Shown here: one piece after another, positions 8,704 through 17,103 of the stretch
Position numbering within the stretch: the first letter of the stretch is position 1
How the letters are laid out: every line of letters begins with the position of its first letter
The notes under the pieces: model-generated
What the model was told of the DNA's origin: nothing
Database searches by the model: none
What the model saw: the letters and a program-made list of their open reading frames with translations, nothing else
Source of the DNA: CAIVAT01 sp049317265
GTDB lineage: Bacteria; Bacteroidota; Bacteroidia; Bacteroidales; FEN-979
Direction of reading: 5' to 3'
Length of the DNA: 64,000 nt
Assembly: GCA_049317265.1 (NCBI GenBank)
Contig: JBMOIP010000020.1
Location: forward strand, 14,532-78,531
Program-made: the position numbers and the translations under genes

Positions 8704-8711
8704 TATTTTTG
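8704..8711 (+). promoter_or_regulatory. Possible -7 box before rmuC
   Basis: TATTTTTG lies 22 bp before the ATG at 8734. It supports the ATG over the upstream in-frame TTG at 8716. No well-spaced -33 element was found. Confidence 0.4.
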
Positions 8712-8733
8712 TTGTTTGATACGAAATTCATCC

Positions 8734-10077
8734 ATGGAGAACCTTGTATTTATCCTTTTCGGTTTGGGAACCATTGCCGGGCTGGTCATGGTTTTCATAA
8801 GACTGGGTAAACATTCGTCCAAACGGGATGAATCAGAAGCGCTGCGACTTCAGATCGAGACCCTTTCAAAAGAAAAAAGCACCATAGAAGAACGGGCCAG
8901 GATGTTAAGGGATCAACTGGATTCATCGAACCGGCTGATGGCGGAGAAGGATAATACCATCATTGATCTCAACAGAAAACTGACAACCCGGGAAACGGAA
9001 TACATCAGCCTGGATCAAAAACTGAATGAACAAAAGGCTGACATCGAACATCTTCAGGATAAATTCAGGCTGGAGTTTAAAAATCTCGCCAACGAGATCC
9101 TTGAGGAAAAGAGCCAAAAGTTCACCGAGCAGAATAGAACAAAACTTGATGAGATCCTGAAACCATTGGGGGAGAAAATCCGGGATTTTGAAAAAAAGGT
9201 GGACGAAACCTACGACAAGGAGTCAAAACAACGGTTCTCCCTGGAAAAAGAGATCAAAAACCTTACCGACCTCAATCAACAGATCAGCAAGGAGGCCAAC
9301 AACCTTACCAATGCACTGAAGGGCCAGGCAAAAACCCGGGGAAACTGGGGAGAGGTCATCCTCGAAAGCATCCTCGAAAAATCGGGCCTGACCCGCGACC
9401 GGGAATTTTTCATCCAGTCATCGTATACGAACGATCATGGAAAGCGCCTGCAACCTGATGTGATCGTGGCTTACCCCGGCGAGCGTAATGTGGTTATCGA
9501 CGCTAAAGTGTCGCTGGTGGCATATGAACAATACTCCTCTTCAGAAAGCAGGGAAGAGCAGGAAATGGCCGCGCGTGACCACCTGCAATCAGTTAAAAAC
9601 CATATTATTGACCTGAGCAGCAAGAATTACCAGGATATCTATGCGTTGAAGAGTCTCGACTTCGTGATGCTCTTTATGCCCATCGAACCAGCTTATATGC
9701 TGGCGATGCAAAGTGATCCGAACCTCTGGAACTGGGCATACGACCGCAGGATCCTGCTGATCAGTCCGACGAACCTGATAGCAGCCCTGCGCATGATCGC
9801 CAATTTATGGAGGGTCGAATACCAGAACAAGAATGCTGTTGAAATTGCCAGGCAAAGCGGAGAACTGTATGACAAATTCACCGGTTTTCTTGAAGACCTG
9901 CTGGACATTGGCTCAAAACTCGATGCAACCCATAAAGCATATGATGCCTCCATCAACAAACTCTCTACTGGCAAAGGCAACCTTATCAGGCGGGTGGAGA
10001 ATATCAAATTACTGGGAGCGAAGGCGGGGAAAGAGATTCCAAGGTCGTTGCTTGAGAAGGTTGAAGAAGAGAAATGA
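8734..10077 (+). CDS. rmuC: RmuC family protein
   Basis: This 447-residue protein has the RmuC layout: one N-terminal membrane anchor (about residues 3-22), a long charged coiled coil (about 30-190) and a nuclease-like core (about 200-400). The core contains GNWGEVILESILEKSGL, LQPDVIVAYPGERNVVIDAKVS and MLFMPIEPAY, including PD-(D/E)xK-like residues D and DAK. RmuC limits inversions and rearrangements at short repeats in E. coli. The ATG at 8734 is preferred to the in-frame TTG at 8716. The stop codon lies inside a GAATATT repeat that separates it from rlmB. Confidence 0.92.
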   Translation: MENLVFILFGLGTIAGLVMVFIRLGKHSSKRDESEALRLQIETLSKEKSTIEERARMLRDQLDSSNRLMAEKDNTIIDLNRKLTTRETEYISLDQKLNEQKADIEHLQDKFRLEFKNLANEILEEKSQKFTEQNRTKLDEILKPLGEKIRDFEKKVDETYDKESKQRFSLEKEIKNLTDLNQQISKEANNLTNALKGQAKTRGNWGEVILESILEKSGLTRDREFFIQSSYTNDHGKRLQPDVIVAYPGERNVVIDAKVSLVAYEQYSSSESREEQEMAARDHLQSVKNHIIDLSSKNYQDIYALKSLDFVMLFMPIEPAYMLAMQSDPNLWNWAYDRRILLISPTNLIAALRMIANLWRVEYQNKNAVEIARQSGELYDKFTGFLEDLLDIGSKLDATHKAYDASINKLSTGKGNLIRRVENIKLLGAKAGKEIPRSLLEKVEEEK

Positions 10078-10116
10078 ATATTGAATATTGATTAACGAAT
10101 TTTGAATATTGAACTA
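10074..10116. repeat. GAATATT-family intergenic tandem repeat, copy 3
   Basis: The repeat overlaps the rmuC stop codon and fills the gap to rlmB. It reads GAATATTGAATATTGA, then TTAACGAATTTTGAATATTGAAC, in the same orientation as the copies at 7010 and 7576. Confidence 0.8.
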
Positions 10117-10121
10117 TTATC

Positions 10122-10862
10122 ATGAAGAAAGAGACGTACATTTACGGGATTCGGCCGACGATCGAGGCTATTAAGGCAGGGAAAGAACTTGAAAAGGTTT
10201 TTATACAGAACGGTTTAAGGGGCGAAGGTTTCCACGACCTGTTTAACCTGATCAAGGAGTTGGAGATTCCGTACCAGTTTGTGCCGATTGAAAAACTGAA
10301 CCGGTTGTCGCGGCAAAACCACCAGGGTGTGATTTCGTATGTTTCGGAGATTACCTACCAGCTGGTCGAGGATCTTGTTCCGTTTGTCTTCGAGCAAGGA
10401 AAAACGCCATTCTTTATCATCCTTGACCGGGTAACGGACGTTCGGAATGTTGGTTCTATTGCCCGGACGGCTGAATGCGCAGGGGTTGACGGACTGATCA
10501 TCCCGGCCAGGGGTTCTGCCCAGATTAATTCTGATGCCATCAAAACATCTGCCGGGGCACTCTATAAACTCCCGGTTGTACGTGCTCAGAATGTAAAAGA
10601 GACCATTCAATTCCTCAGGAACAGTGGTTTAACCATTGTTGCGGCAACTGAAAAGTCAGACCAGGATTATACAGCCGTTGACCTGACCCGTCCGACTGCG
10701 CTCATCATGGGATCGGAGGGCGAGGGTATTTCTGAAGAGTACCTGAAGCTTACCGATGAAGTGATCAGGATTCCGCTCTTTGGTGAAATTGAATCGCTCA
10801 ACGTTTCAGTAGCCACTGGCGTAATCCTCTTTGAAGCGCTTCGCCAGCGAAATTTAAAATAG
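10122..10862 (+). CDS. rlmB: TrmH/SpoU-family 23S rRNA 2'-O-methyltransferase, RlmB-like
   Basis: The 246-residue protein carries an N-terminal substrate-binding domain (YIYGIRPTIEAIKAGKELEKVFI) and a SpoU methylase domain with a trefoil knot. SpoU motifs are visible: LDRVTDVRNVGSIARTAE, IMGSEGEGIS and PLFGEIESLNVSVATGVILFE. E. coli RlmB methylates G2251 of 23S rRNA with S-adenosylmethionine; other TrmH members act on other positions, so the exact target is inferred. The membrane-protein gene follows after 9 bp and is probably co-transcribed. Confidence 0.9.
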   Translation: MKKETYIYGIRPTIEAIKAGKELEKVFIQNGLRGEGFHDLFNLIKELEIPYQFVPIEKLNRLSRQNHQGVISYVSEITYQLVEDLVPFVFEQGKTPFFIILDRVTDVRNVGSIARTAECAGVDGLIIPARGSAQINSDAIKTSAGALYKLPVVRAQNVKETIQFLRNSGLTIVAATEKSDQDYTAVDLTRPTALIMGSEGEGISEEYLKLTDEVIRIPLFGEIESLNVSVATGVILFEALRQRNLK

Positions 10863-10871
10863 GTCAGGAGA

Positions 10872-12716
10872 ATGAAATACCTTTACAAATATACGCCGGA
10901 GGTCATCCTGTTGGTCTATGTCGCCATCTTCCTTGGGTTCAAATCACCGGAACGAAACTGGGACCGGGTGATCAACAGCGATGGCAAGGGCTACTATGCC
11001 TATCTCCCGGCTATTTTCATCTATCACGATCTCCAGTTCAATTTCGTGGAGCAGTATGAAGCGCAGTATTATCCTGCCAACCGATCTGTTTTCAAGGAGT
11101 TCAGGAATGATGTCGGTCCCAAAAAGGTAAACAAATATTTCCCCGGAATGGCCATCCTCTGGCTCCCCTTCTTCCTGTTCGGTCATCTTATGGCCTGGCT
11201 TGAGCTTTTTCCGAAGGATGGTTACTCGTTACCTTATCAATATTCCATCGCCCTGTCGGCGTTGCTCTTTCTATGGCTGGGCGCCAGGTGGCTCCAGAAA
11301 TTATTGAAACAGTTCGGCTCGAATGACAAAATAGCGGCTTTTATTACACTGACCATGACCCTTGGCACAAACCTGGTCTTTTTCACGGTGGTTGAGCCCT
11401 CCATGACCCATGTCTATTCCTTTGCCCTGGTTACAGGATTTGCTTTGACAACCTATAAAATGTTTCACGATTACCAGCCAAAATGGTTTGTTAAGTCGTT
11501 GTTACTGTTAACATTGATTTTCCTGATCCGTCCGACCAACCTGATGATCGTACTGCTTGTTCCATTTATTGCCGGCAGTGGCGAGGTGCTGTTCAATGGT
11601 TTCAGACAAATTGTCTACGACCGGAAAACCCTATTGCGCGGTTTGATCCAGGCAATGATGCTACTAGCCGTCCCTATCGTTCTCTGGTACTTGCAAACCG
11701 GGAAACCTATTGTTTACACCTATGGGGATGAGAAACTGAGTCTCTTTCATCCTCATTTGGTCAACATCCTCTTCAGCTTTAACCGCGGCTGGTTCCTCTA
11801 CACACCGATCGCCTTCATCTCCCTCTTCGGATTGGCCGGGCTTTTCCGCCAGAACCGTTTCAGGTTTTACTGGCTGGTGACATTTTTATTTATCTTTATC
11901 TACGTTGTTTCTTGCTGGTGGGTATGGTATTATGCCTCAAAATGCGGTCAGCGGGTATTTATTGACCTCTATGTGGCCATCGCACTGCTGCTGCTTTTTT
12001 TGTACAATTACCTCCGGACCCGAACCAGGATGCGCATGTTTTCGGCCCTCCTGATCCTATTAATCGGGTTAAATCTTGTTCAATTCTATCAGCATGCCAA
12101 CTGGCTTTTTCCTCCATACAACATTACCGGCGCCATCTATAAAGGCTCCTTTTTCAGTCTCTCCCACAAAGCCAGGGTATACCTGCCTGATGAGTGCATT
12201 GCTAACCGGGTTTTAAAGGTGAACGACCTGGAAAGCAACAAGGAAGGGGAAGGCTGGATGAATGCCGGTACCCGCAACGATACGGTTTTTCACCAGGGAC
12301 ACTGGTCATCAAAAACCTTCAGAAAAGCACCTTATAGCATCGGGCTGGAAGATTCACTTCATTCGTTGTTTAAAACAGCTAACAGGCTCATTCTTATCAA
12401 AGCCTGGGTTCTTGCCCCTAAAGAGACAACAGAAGCAACCCTGGTTGTTGACTACCAGGCCTATGGAAAAAGCCTCAGCTACAATCAGTTCATCCTTGAC
12501 AAATATGTTCCGGCAGATCAGTGGACTTACATTGAAGTGGCATTTTATGTCCCTGAAAACCTGGATCCAAAAGGAGTTTCGAAAATCTATTTCTTCAACC
12601 CATCGCCCCTTTATCAATTCTATGTCGATGAATTTCAGGTAGAATTTATCTCCCTGAAGGATGAGCCGGATTACAGGAAGATCGAGGGGGTGTTGATGGC
12701 GGAGGGGATTAAGTGA
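10872..12716 (+). CDS. Polytopic membrane protein, possibly GT-C-like
   Basis: This 614-residue protein is not one I recognise. It has an N-terminal hydrophobic segment, then a periplasmic-looking loop with DGKGYYAYLPAIFIYHDLQF, and about ten further membrane segments up to residue 420. A soluble beta-rich C-terminal domain follows (about 430-614). The first loop, with acidic residues after the first helix, and the overall shape resemble GT-C glycosyltransferases that use lipid-linked sugars, but no diagnostic motif is certain. It follows rlmB by 9 bp and ends at an 8-bp GC-rich tandem repeat. Confidence 0.75.
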   Translation: MKYLYKYTPEVILLVYVAIFLGFKSPERNWDRVINSDGKGYYAYLPAIFIYHDLQFNFVEQYEAQYYPANRSVFKEFRNDVGPKKVNKYFPGMAILWLPFFLFGHLMAWLELFPKDGYSLPYQYSIALSALLFLWLGARWLQKLLKQFGSNDKIAAFITLTMTLGTNLVFFTVVEPSMTHVYSFALVTGFALTTYKMFHDYQPKWFVKSLLLLTLIFLIRPTNLMIVLLVPFIAGSGEVLFNGFRQIVYDRKTLLRGLIQAMMLLAVPIVLWYLQTGKPIVYTYGDEKLSLFHPHLVNILFSFNRGWFLYTPIAFISLFGLAGLFRQNRFRFYWLVTFLFIFIYVVSCWWVWYYASKCGQRVFIDLYVAIALLLLFLYNYLRTRTRMRMFSALLILLIGLNLVQFYQHANWLFPPYNITGAIYKGSFFSLSHKARVYLPDECIANRVLKVNDLESNKEGEGWMNAGTRNDTVFHQGHWSSKTFRKAPYSIGLEDSLHSLFKTANRLILIKAWVLAPKETTEATLVVDYQAYGKSLSYNQFILDKYVPADQWTYIEVAFYVPENLDPKGVSKIYFFNPSPLYQFYVDEFQVEFISLKDEPDYRKIEGVLMAEGIK

Positions 12717-12775
12717 CGGGCGGACGGGCGGACGGGCGGACAAGCGGACAAGCGGACGGGCGGACGGGCGGACAA
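12716..12775. repeat. 8-bp tandem repeat, ACGGGCGG/ACAAGCGG variant
   Basis: Seven consecutive octamers (five ACGGGCGG and two ACAAGCGG) begin on the last base of the preceding stop codon. The unit is a G+C-richer relative of the GTGGACAA octamer at 43435, 43634 and 46051. Confidence 0.85.
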
Positions 12776-12789
12776 ATTTTAGATTCGGG

Positions 12790-12993
12790 ATGTATATTTT
12801 AAAAACAGAGGGTGTTGGGAAAGTTCCGGATTATATTCAGATCAGGGATGACTCCTTTGCCCTTATTGCATATTTTAAAGTGACCAGTCCCAGGACTGCA
12901 CTGGAGCGGTGCGGATTGATTTTAAAGATGGAGGAGATTCTTGCAATTTTGAACGATCTCGATTATGGTAAGCTGACAAGAGCTGAACTATAA
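12790..12993 (+). CDS. Small conserved-type hypothetical protein
   Basis: A 67-residue acidic-to-neutral protein beginning MYILKTEGVGKVPDYIQIRDDSF, with no signal peptide or membrane segment. Composition and codon use look like its neighbours. It starts 15 bp after an octamer repeat and lies upstream of the FtsE-type ATPase on the same strand, with a CACAAAGG repeat between them. I recall similar short proteins in other Bacteroidota but cannot name a function. It could be a chance frame, though the sequence pattern (alternating beta and helix) suggests a real small domain. Confidence 0.6.
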   Translation: MYILKTEGVGKVPDYIQIRDDSFALIAYFKVTSPRTALERCGLILKMEEILAILNDLDYGKLTRAEL

Positions 12994-13007
12994 TGCGATG
13001 TGAGCAG

Positions 13008-13043
13008 TATAATGCCACGAACGCACAAAGGAGCACAAAGGAG
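13008..13043. repeat. CACAAAGG-type intergenic repeat
   Basis: Two GCACAAAGGA units lie before the FtsE-type gene. The same words form the right arm of the inverted repeat at 33411-33488. Confidence 0.6.
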
Positions 13044-13054
13044 TTAATAAGACA

Positions 13055-13732
13055 ATGGATATGACAGGCGAACCGATTATTGAACTGGATAAAATTTCCG
13101 TAAACCATCATGAGAATCTCATTCTTGCAAATGTATCCGTGGTCATCAGCAAGGGTGAGTTTGTCTACCTGATTGGAAAGACCGGAAGCGGGAAAAGCAG
13201 CCTGCTGAAAACGATTTATGCCGAGTTACCGGTACAGACAGGAACGGCAACCGTATCCGGTTTCAACCTGCTCACCCTTCGCAGAAAAGAGATCCCTTTC
13301 CTGCGACGGAAACTTGGAATCGTCTTCCAGGATTTTCAGCTGCTGATGGACCGTTCCGTAAATGAAAACATCCTGTTCCTGATGCGTGCAACAGGGTGGA
13401 AAAATAAGCCGGAGATGCAGAAACGGCTGCTTGAAGTGCTGGCAAAAGTCAACCTGGGGAACAAGGGCAACAAGATGCCACACCAGTTATCGGGGGGCGA
13501 ACAGCAGCGTGTGGCCATTGCCAGGGCCCTGATCAACGACCCGGAGGTGATCCTTGCCGATGAGCCGACCGGTAACCTTGACCCTGACAGTTCAGAGGGG
13601 ATCATCAGCCTGCTGATGGACATCTCAAAAACAGGACGGGCCGTGGTAATGGCGACGCATAACTATACGTTTTTCGACAAATACCCGGCCCGCACGCTCT
13701 TGTGCGAAAATGGAAGAGTTCTTCCCTTTTAA
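13055..13732 (+). CDS. ftsE: FtsE-type ABC transporter ATP-binding protein
   Basis: The 225-residue ATPase has all ABC motifs: Walker A GKTGSGKSS, Q-loop VFQDFQLL, signature LSGGEQQR, Walker B VILADEPTGNLD and the switch His in ATHNYTF. The N-terminal ELDKISVNHHENLIL and the short length match FtsE, which with FtsX regulates septal peptidoglycan hydrolysis. No ftsX gene lies next to it; in Bacteroidota the two are often separated. A LolD/MacB-type ATPase is the main alternative. It converges with argF, and the two frames overlap by 4 bp at their 3' ends. Confidence 0.85.
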   Translation: MDMTGEPIIELDKISVNHHENLILANVSVVISKGEFVYLIGKTGSGKSSLLKTIYAELPVQTGTATVSGFNLLTLRRKEIPFLRRKLGIVFQDFQLLMDRSVNENILFLMRATGWKNKPEMQKRLLEVLAKVNLGNKGNKMPHQLSGGEQQRVAIARALINDPEVILADEPTGNLDPDSSEGIISLLMDISKTGRAVVMATHNYTFFDKYPARTLLCENGRVLPF

Positions 13733-14730
13733 GCTCCTAATGTTGCTACCATCACTGCTTTAATGGTGTGAAGGCGGTTTTCGGCTTCATCAAACACGAT
13801 GGATGCCGGAGATTCAAAAACGGCTTCGGTGACTTCCAATCCATCGAGTCCGTATTTTTTGAAAATATCAGCCCCTACTTCTGTATCCCTGTTGTGGAAT
13901 GCAGGCAGACAGTGCATGAATTTCACCTTCGGATTTCCGCTTTTAGCCATCATGGCAGGGTTTACCTGGTAAGGCAGCATCTCTTTGATACGCTCATCCC
14001 ACAGTTCCTTGGCTTCTCCCATGGAGAGCCACACATCGGTATAGACAAAGTCGACGCCTTTCAGTCCCTCTTCCACACTTTCGGTGAGGGTGATCTTTGC
14101 GCCGGTCTCCTTTGCGATTTCGAGGCAAGTATCCACAAGTTGCTGTTCAGGCCAGTATTTTTTCGGAGCACAGGCACGGAAATCCATCCCCATTTTGGAT
14201 GCGCCAACCATCAGTGAGTTGCCCATGTTGTTGCGGGCATCGCCGCAATAGACGAAGGATACCTGGTGTAACGGTTTGTCAGAGTGTTCGATCATGGTGA
14301 GGAAGTCGGCCAGGATCTGGGTGGGGTGGAATTCGTTGGTAAGACCATTCCAAACGGGAACACCGGCATATTTACCGAGTTCTTCCACGATGGTTTGTCC
14401 GAACCCGCGGTATTCAATGCCATCATACATGCGGCCCAGCACACGGGCGGTGTCTTTCATGGTCTCTTTCTTACCGATATGAGAACCTTCAGGACCGAGG
14501 TAGGTTACCCGCGCTCCCTGGTCAAGGGCAGCCACTTCGAAAGCACAACGCGTACGGGTGGAGGCCTTTTCAAAGATCAGGGCTATATTTTTTCCCTGCA
14601 GGCGTGGTTGTTCTGTACCGGCATATTTAGCCTTTTTAAGATCCATGGAGAGATCGAGTAAAAATTTAATTTCCTGGGGTGTGAAATCCAACAATTTCAG
14701 GAAGTTGCGGTTGCGAAGATTGAAAGCCAT
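13729..14730 (-). CDS. argF: Ornithine carbamoyltransferase
   Basis: This 333-residue enzyme transfers the carbamoyl group of carbamoyl phosphate to ornithine, giving citrulline for arginine synthesis. Motifs are STRTRCAFEVAALDQGA (carbamoyl phosphate binding), the following GKKETMKDTARVLGRMYDG, HPTQ, DARNNMGNS, SMGEAKE and HCLPAFHN. The sequence is very like E. coli ArgI along its length. Bacteroides itself has the divergent succinylornithine enzyme, whereas this protein has the classic form. It could also work in the catabolic direction; no arginine deiminase or carbamate kinase gene lies nearby. The start at 14730 is chosen over 14766 because it yields the usual N-terminus and lies after a strong promoter match. 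Confidence 0.93.
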   Translation of the reverse strand: MAFNLRNRNFLKLLDFTPQEIKFLLDLSMDLKKAKYAGTEQPRLQGKNIALIFEKASTRTRCAFEVAALDQGARVTYLGPEGSHIGKKETMKDTARVLGRMYDGIEYRGFGQTIVEELGKYAGVPVWNGLTNEFHPTQILADFLTMIEHSDKPLHQVSFVYCGDARNNMGNSLMVGASKMGMDFRACAPKKYWPEQQLVDTCLEIAKETGAKITLTESVEEGLKGVDFVYTDVWLSMGEAKELWDERIKEMLPYQVNPAMMAKSGNPKVKFMHCLPAFHNRDTEVGADIFKKYGLDGLEVTEAVFESPASIVFDEAENRLHTIKAVMVATLGA

Positions 14731-14763
14731 AAAAGTGATTTTAGAGTTACGATGAATAATTTG

Positions 14764-14792
14764 CAAATTTATGAAATTTAGCCATTTTCCAA
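14764..14792 (-). promoter_or_regulatory. Bacteroidota-type promoter for argF
   Basis: On the minus strand TTG (14790-14792) is followed after 18 bp by TAAATTTG (14764-14771). Spacing and both boxes fit the phylum consensus, giving a leader of roughly 25-30 nt. Confidence 0.6.
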
Positions 14793-14810
14793 ATGCTCCC
14801 CCGGCCCATT

Positions 14811-16028
14811 TTATTCGGGGAGTATTGATGACATCTGGACATCCCTTCCGGATGGCCGCTGGAAGGCCTTTAACCCGAATTCGGGCAGGATTGACAAGAT
14901 ATGTTCAAACAACCTTGCCTGGAAATCTTCAAATTCAGACCATGTAGGCGGTATATAAAAGGCATACATTTCAAGGGGCAGGCCATTTTCGGTGGGCTGC
15001 AGGGTGCGCACCATCAGTGATGCATCCTGGTTAAGGTTGGGAATATCCCGAAGGTAGTTGAGAATGTACTCCCTGAAAAGCCCCAGGTTCGTGGCATTTT
15101 CGGCAGCCAGACTCTCCTCCTTCACAGGAATGTTCTTTGCCCTCAGGTTCTCGATCATGTTATAATCCAAAAAGCGGATGGTTCCGACATCGATCAGGAT
15201 GGAACGTTTCATGCGCCTGCCACCTGCCTCCCCCATGCTGCGCCAGTTCTGAAATGAGTCCGACACCAATGTATAGGTGGGAATACAGCTCACGGAGTTG
15301 TCAAAATTCCTCACCTTAACCGTCGTCAGTGAGACATCAATAACAGTCCCGTCAGTATTGAATTTAGGCATGGTAATCCAGTCGCCCAGATGCAACATTT
15401 TATTGCTCGACAGCTGCACCCCGGCCACAAACCCAAGAATACTGTCCTTGAAGATCAGCATGATCACTGCCGACATGGCGCCCAGGCCAGCCAGCAAAGT
15501 AAATGGTGACTGACCGATCAGCACGGAGATCATGGCAATGCCGCCAACCAGGAACGTGATGATTTTCGCTATCTGAACATAGCCTTTAATCGGCTTGGAA
15601 TCTGACACATCCAGGTCACCATAAATATGGTATACTGCATTCAGGAAAGAGACCACCACCCGCATGAAGATAAATGTCATAAAGAGGTGAATTCCAACCT
15701 CAATGATTTTAATGGCATTGGGATATTCAGAAATGCTGGGCACAAGTGAGACTTTCAGGACCAGGGCTGGAAGGAGCATGGCCAGCCGCGTAAATACCTT
15801 TTGCTCGTATAAATGATCGTCCCACTTGCTGCTCGACCGTTCAACCAACCGCTTAAGGAACTGGTTGATGATAAACTTGGCGATGTAGTAAACAATGACA
15901 GATGAGACCAGGATAATAATCAGGGAGGAAAAATCTGCAATATAATTGGCAAAGGTGTCAGAAAATCCCCACTGGGAAAGGGTTGCCTTAAATCCTGTAT
16001 TCAGCGTGTGTGCATTAATTTGCTTCAT
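14811..16028 (-). CDS. MscS-family mechanosensitive ion channel, YbdG-like
   Basis: The 405-residue protein has about five membrane segments in its first 190 residues and ends with a soluble MscS-type domain. The pore helix region (LLAGLGAMSAVIMLIFKDSILGFVAGVQL) and LHLGDWITMPKFNTDGTVIDVSLTTVKVRNFDNSVSCIPTYTLVSDSFQNW are characteristic of MscS relatives. The long form with a large cytoplasmic domain suits the YbdG/MscM type. Such channels open on membrane tension and release solutes. The start at 16028 lies directly beside a TTCAAAT repeat tract. Confidence 0.9.
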   Translation of the reverse strand: MKQINAHTLNTGFKATLSQWGFSDTFANYIADFSSLIIILVSSVIVYYIAKFIINQFLKRLVERSSSKWDDHLYEQKVFTRLAMLLPALVLKVSLVPSISEYPNAIKIIEVGIHLFMTFIFMRVVVSFLNAVYHIYGDLDVSDSKPIKGYVQIAKIITFLVGGIAMISVLIGQSPFTLLAGLGAMSAVIMLIFKDSILGFVAGVQLSSNKMLHLGDWITMPKFNTDGTVIDVSLTTVKVRNFDNSVSCIPTYTLVSDSFQNWRSMGEAGGRRMKRSILIDVGTIRFLDYNMIENLRAKNIPVKEESLAAENATNLGLFREYILNYLRDIPNLNQDASLMVRTLQPTENGLPLEMYAFYIPPTWSEFEDFQARLFEHILSILPEFGLKAFQRPSGRDVQMSSILPE

Positions 16029-16036
16029 ATAACGAT

Positions 16037-16107
16037 TGACAATTGGACGATTTCAAATATCAGATTTCAAATTTCATATTTCATATTTCACATTTCAAAT
16101 TTCAAAT
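16037..16107. repeat. TTTCAAA heptamer tract, left arm of inverted pair
   Basis: Eight or so variants of a 7-bp unit (TTTCAAA/TTTCATA) fill the gap between the MscS gene and the lipid kinase. Its outer end holds ACAATTGGACGATTTCA (16039-16055), which recurs as an exact 17-bp inverted copy at 17075-17091 on the other side of the kinase gene. Confidence 0.85.
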
Positions 16108-16998
16108 TCACGGCACTATAACATTCAACGACAGTGGGTTAATCTTCATAGTAAGCTCCTTGCCCATGATCTTCGGGTCGCCGTCGAGATGAATGCTTTT
16201 ACCTTTTTTACGTTTCAGGATCACCTCTTTGGCACGGATGATTTCGACGTATCGGGTTTGGTCAAATTTATTCAGAAAGAGCAAAGGGCCAAGGAAAAAG
16301 GTCTTCCAGAAGGGCATTTTCCCAACAATACACACATCGATATACCCATCGCTGACGCTTGCATCCGGGTCGATGGAAGTATTGTTTCCAAATTGGCTGG
16401 AGTTGGCAAAACTAATGAGCAAAGCACGGCGACGGTATACCTTACCATCTATCACCAGGGAGTATTGTTTGGGTTCATAGTTCCTGTAAGAGTTGGCAGT
16501 AATCCTGAGATAGGTGGAAAAACCACGTTTCCCTGCCACGGCGAACTTCTTGGCCACTGAAGCATCGAATCCCACCCCTGCCAGGTTGACAAAAAGCTGG
16601 TCATTAATGGTTGCTGTATCGATCTTGAGGTGTTTCCCGTTGTTGATGATCTCAATGGATCGCTTCAGATTCATGGGTATTTTCAGGTGACGCGCAAGTC
16701 CGTTCCCTGAACCTGAAGGGATGATGGCCAGGGCAGTTTTCGTGTCAACCAACCCTGCAGCTGTCTCATTTACCGTTCCATCCCCGCCTACTGCCACAAC
16801 GATTTCTATCCCATCTTCTGCGGCCTTTCTGCTGAGTTCGGTAGCATGACCCGGTGCATTGGTGTATGCAATGGATGCGATGTATTTTGTTTTATCCAGC
16901 CGTTCGTCAATCAACTGTTCAACCCCACGCTGTTTCCCGATTCCCGAAACAGGGTTCACGATAAAAAGAATACGGTTCTGTGGTTCCGGCTGGGTCAT
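16108..16998 (-). CDS. Diacylglycerol kinase / YegS-like lipid kinase
   Basis: The 296-residue protein belongs to the DAGK catalytic family. NPVSGIGK starts the nucleotide-binding region, VAVGGDGTVNE is the conserved kinase motif, and IPSGSGNGLARHL follows. The C-terminal beta domain includes LINSA-like surfaces and HLDGDP. Family members phosphorylate diacylglycerol, sphingosine or related lipids at the membrane; the substrate is not decided here. The gene lies exactly between two inverted arms of a heptamer repeat, with its stop codon formed at the edge of the left arm. Confidence 0.9.
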   Translation of the reverse strand: MTQPEPQNRILFIVNPVSGIGKQRGVEQLIDERLDKTKYIASIAYTNAPGHATELSRKAAEDGIEIVVAVGGDGTVNETAAGLVDTKTALAIIPSGSGNGLARHLKIPMNLKRSIEIINNGKHLKIDTATINDQLFVNLAGVGFDASVAKKFAVAGKRGFSTYLRITANSYRNYEPKQYSLVIDGKVYRRRALLISFANSSQFGNNTSIDPDASVSDGYIDVCIVGKMPFWKTFFLGPLLFLNKFDQTRYVEIIRAKEVILKRKKGKSIHLDGDPKIMGKELTMKINPLSLNVIVP

Positions 16999-17005
16999 TG
17001 TTTAC

Positions 17006-17095
17006 TAAATATGAAATCTGAAATTTGAAATATGAAATGTGAAATTTGAAATTTGAAATTTGAAATTTGAAATATGAAATCGTCCAATTGTAAAT
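17006..17095. repeat. TTTGAAA heptamer tract, right arm of inverted pair
   Basis: About ten copies of a 7-bp unit (GAAATTT with T/C/G/A variants) lie between the lipid kinase start and the end of the sulfatase gene. The outer end, 17075-17091, is the exact reverse complement of 16039-16055. Confidence 0.85.
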
Positions 17096-17103
17096 TCTCC
17101 CCG

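Noticed and set aside
16037..17095. Insertion sequence around the lipid kinase gene
   Set aside because: There is no transposase and no target-site duplication that I could see; kept only as an unexplained inverted repeat pair.
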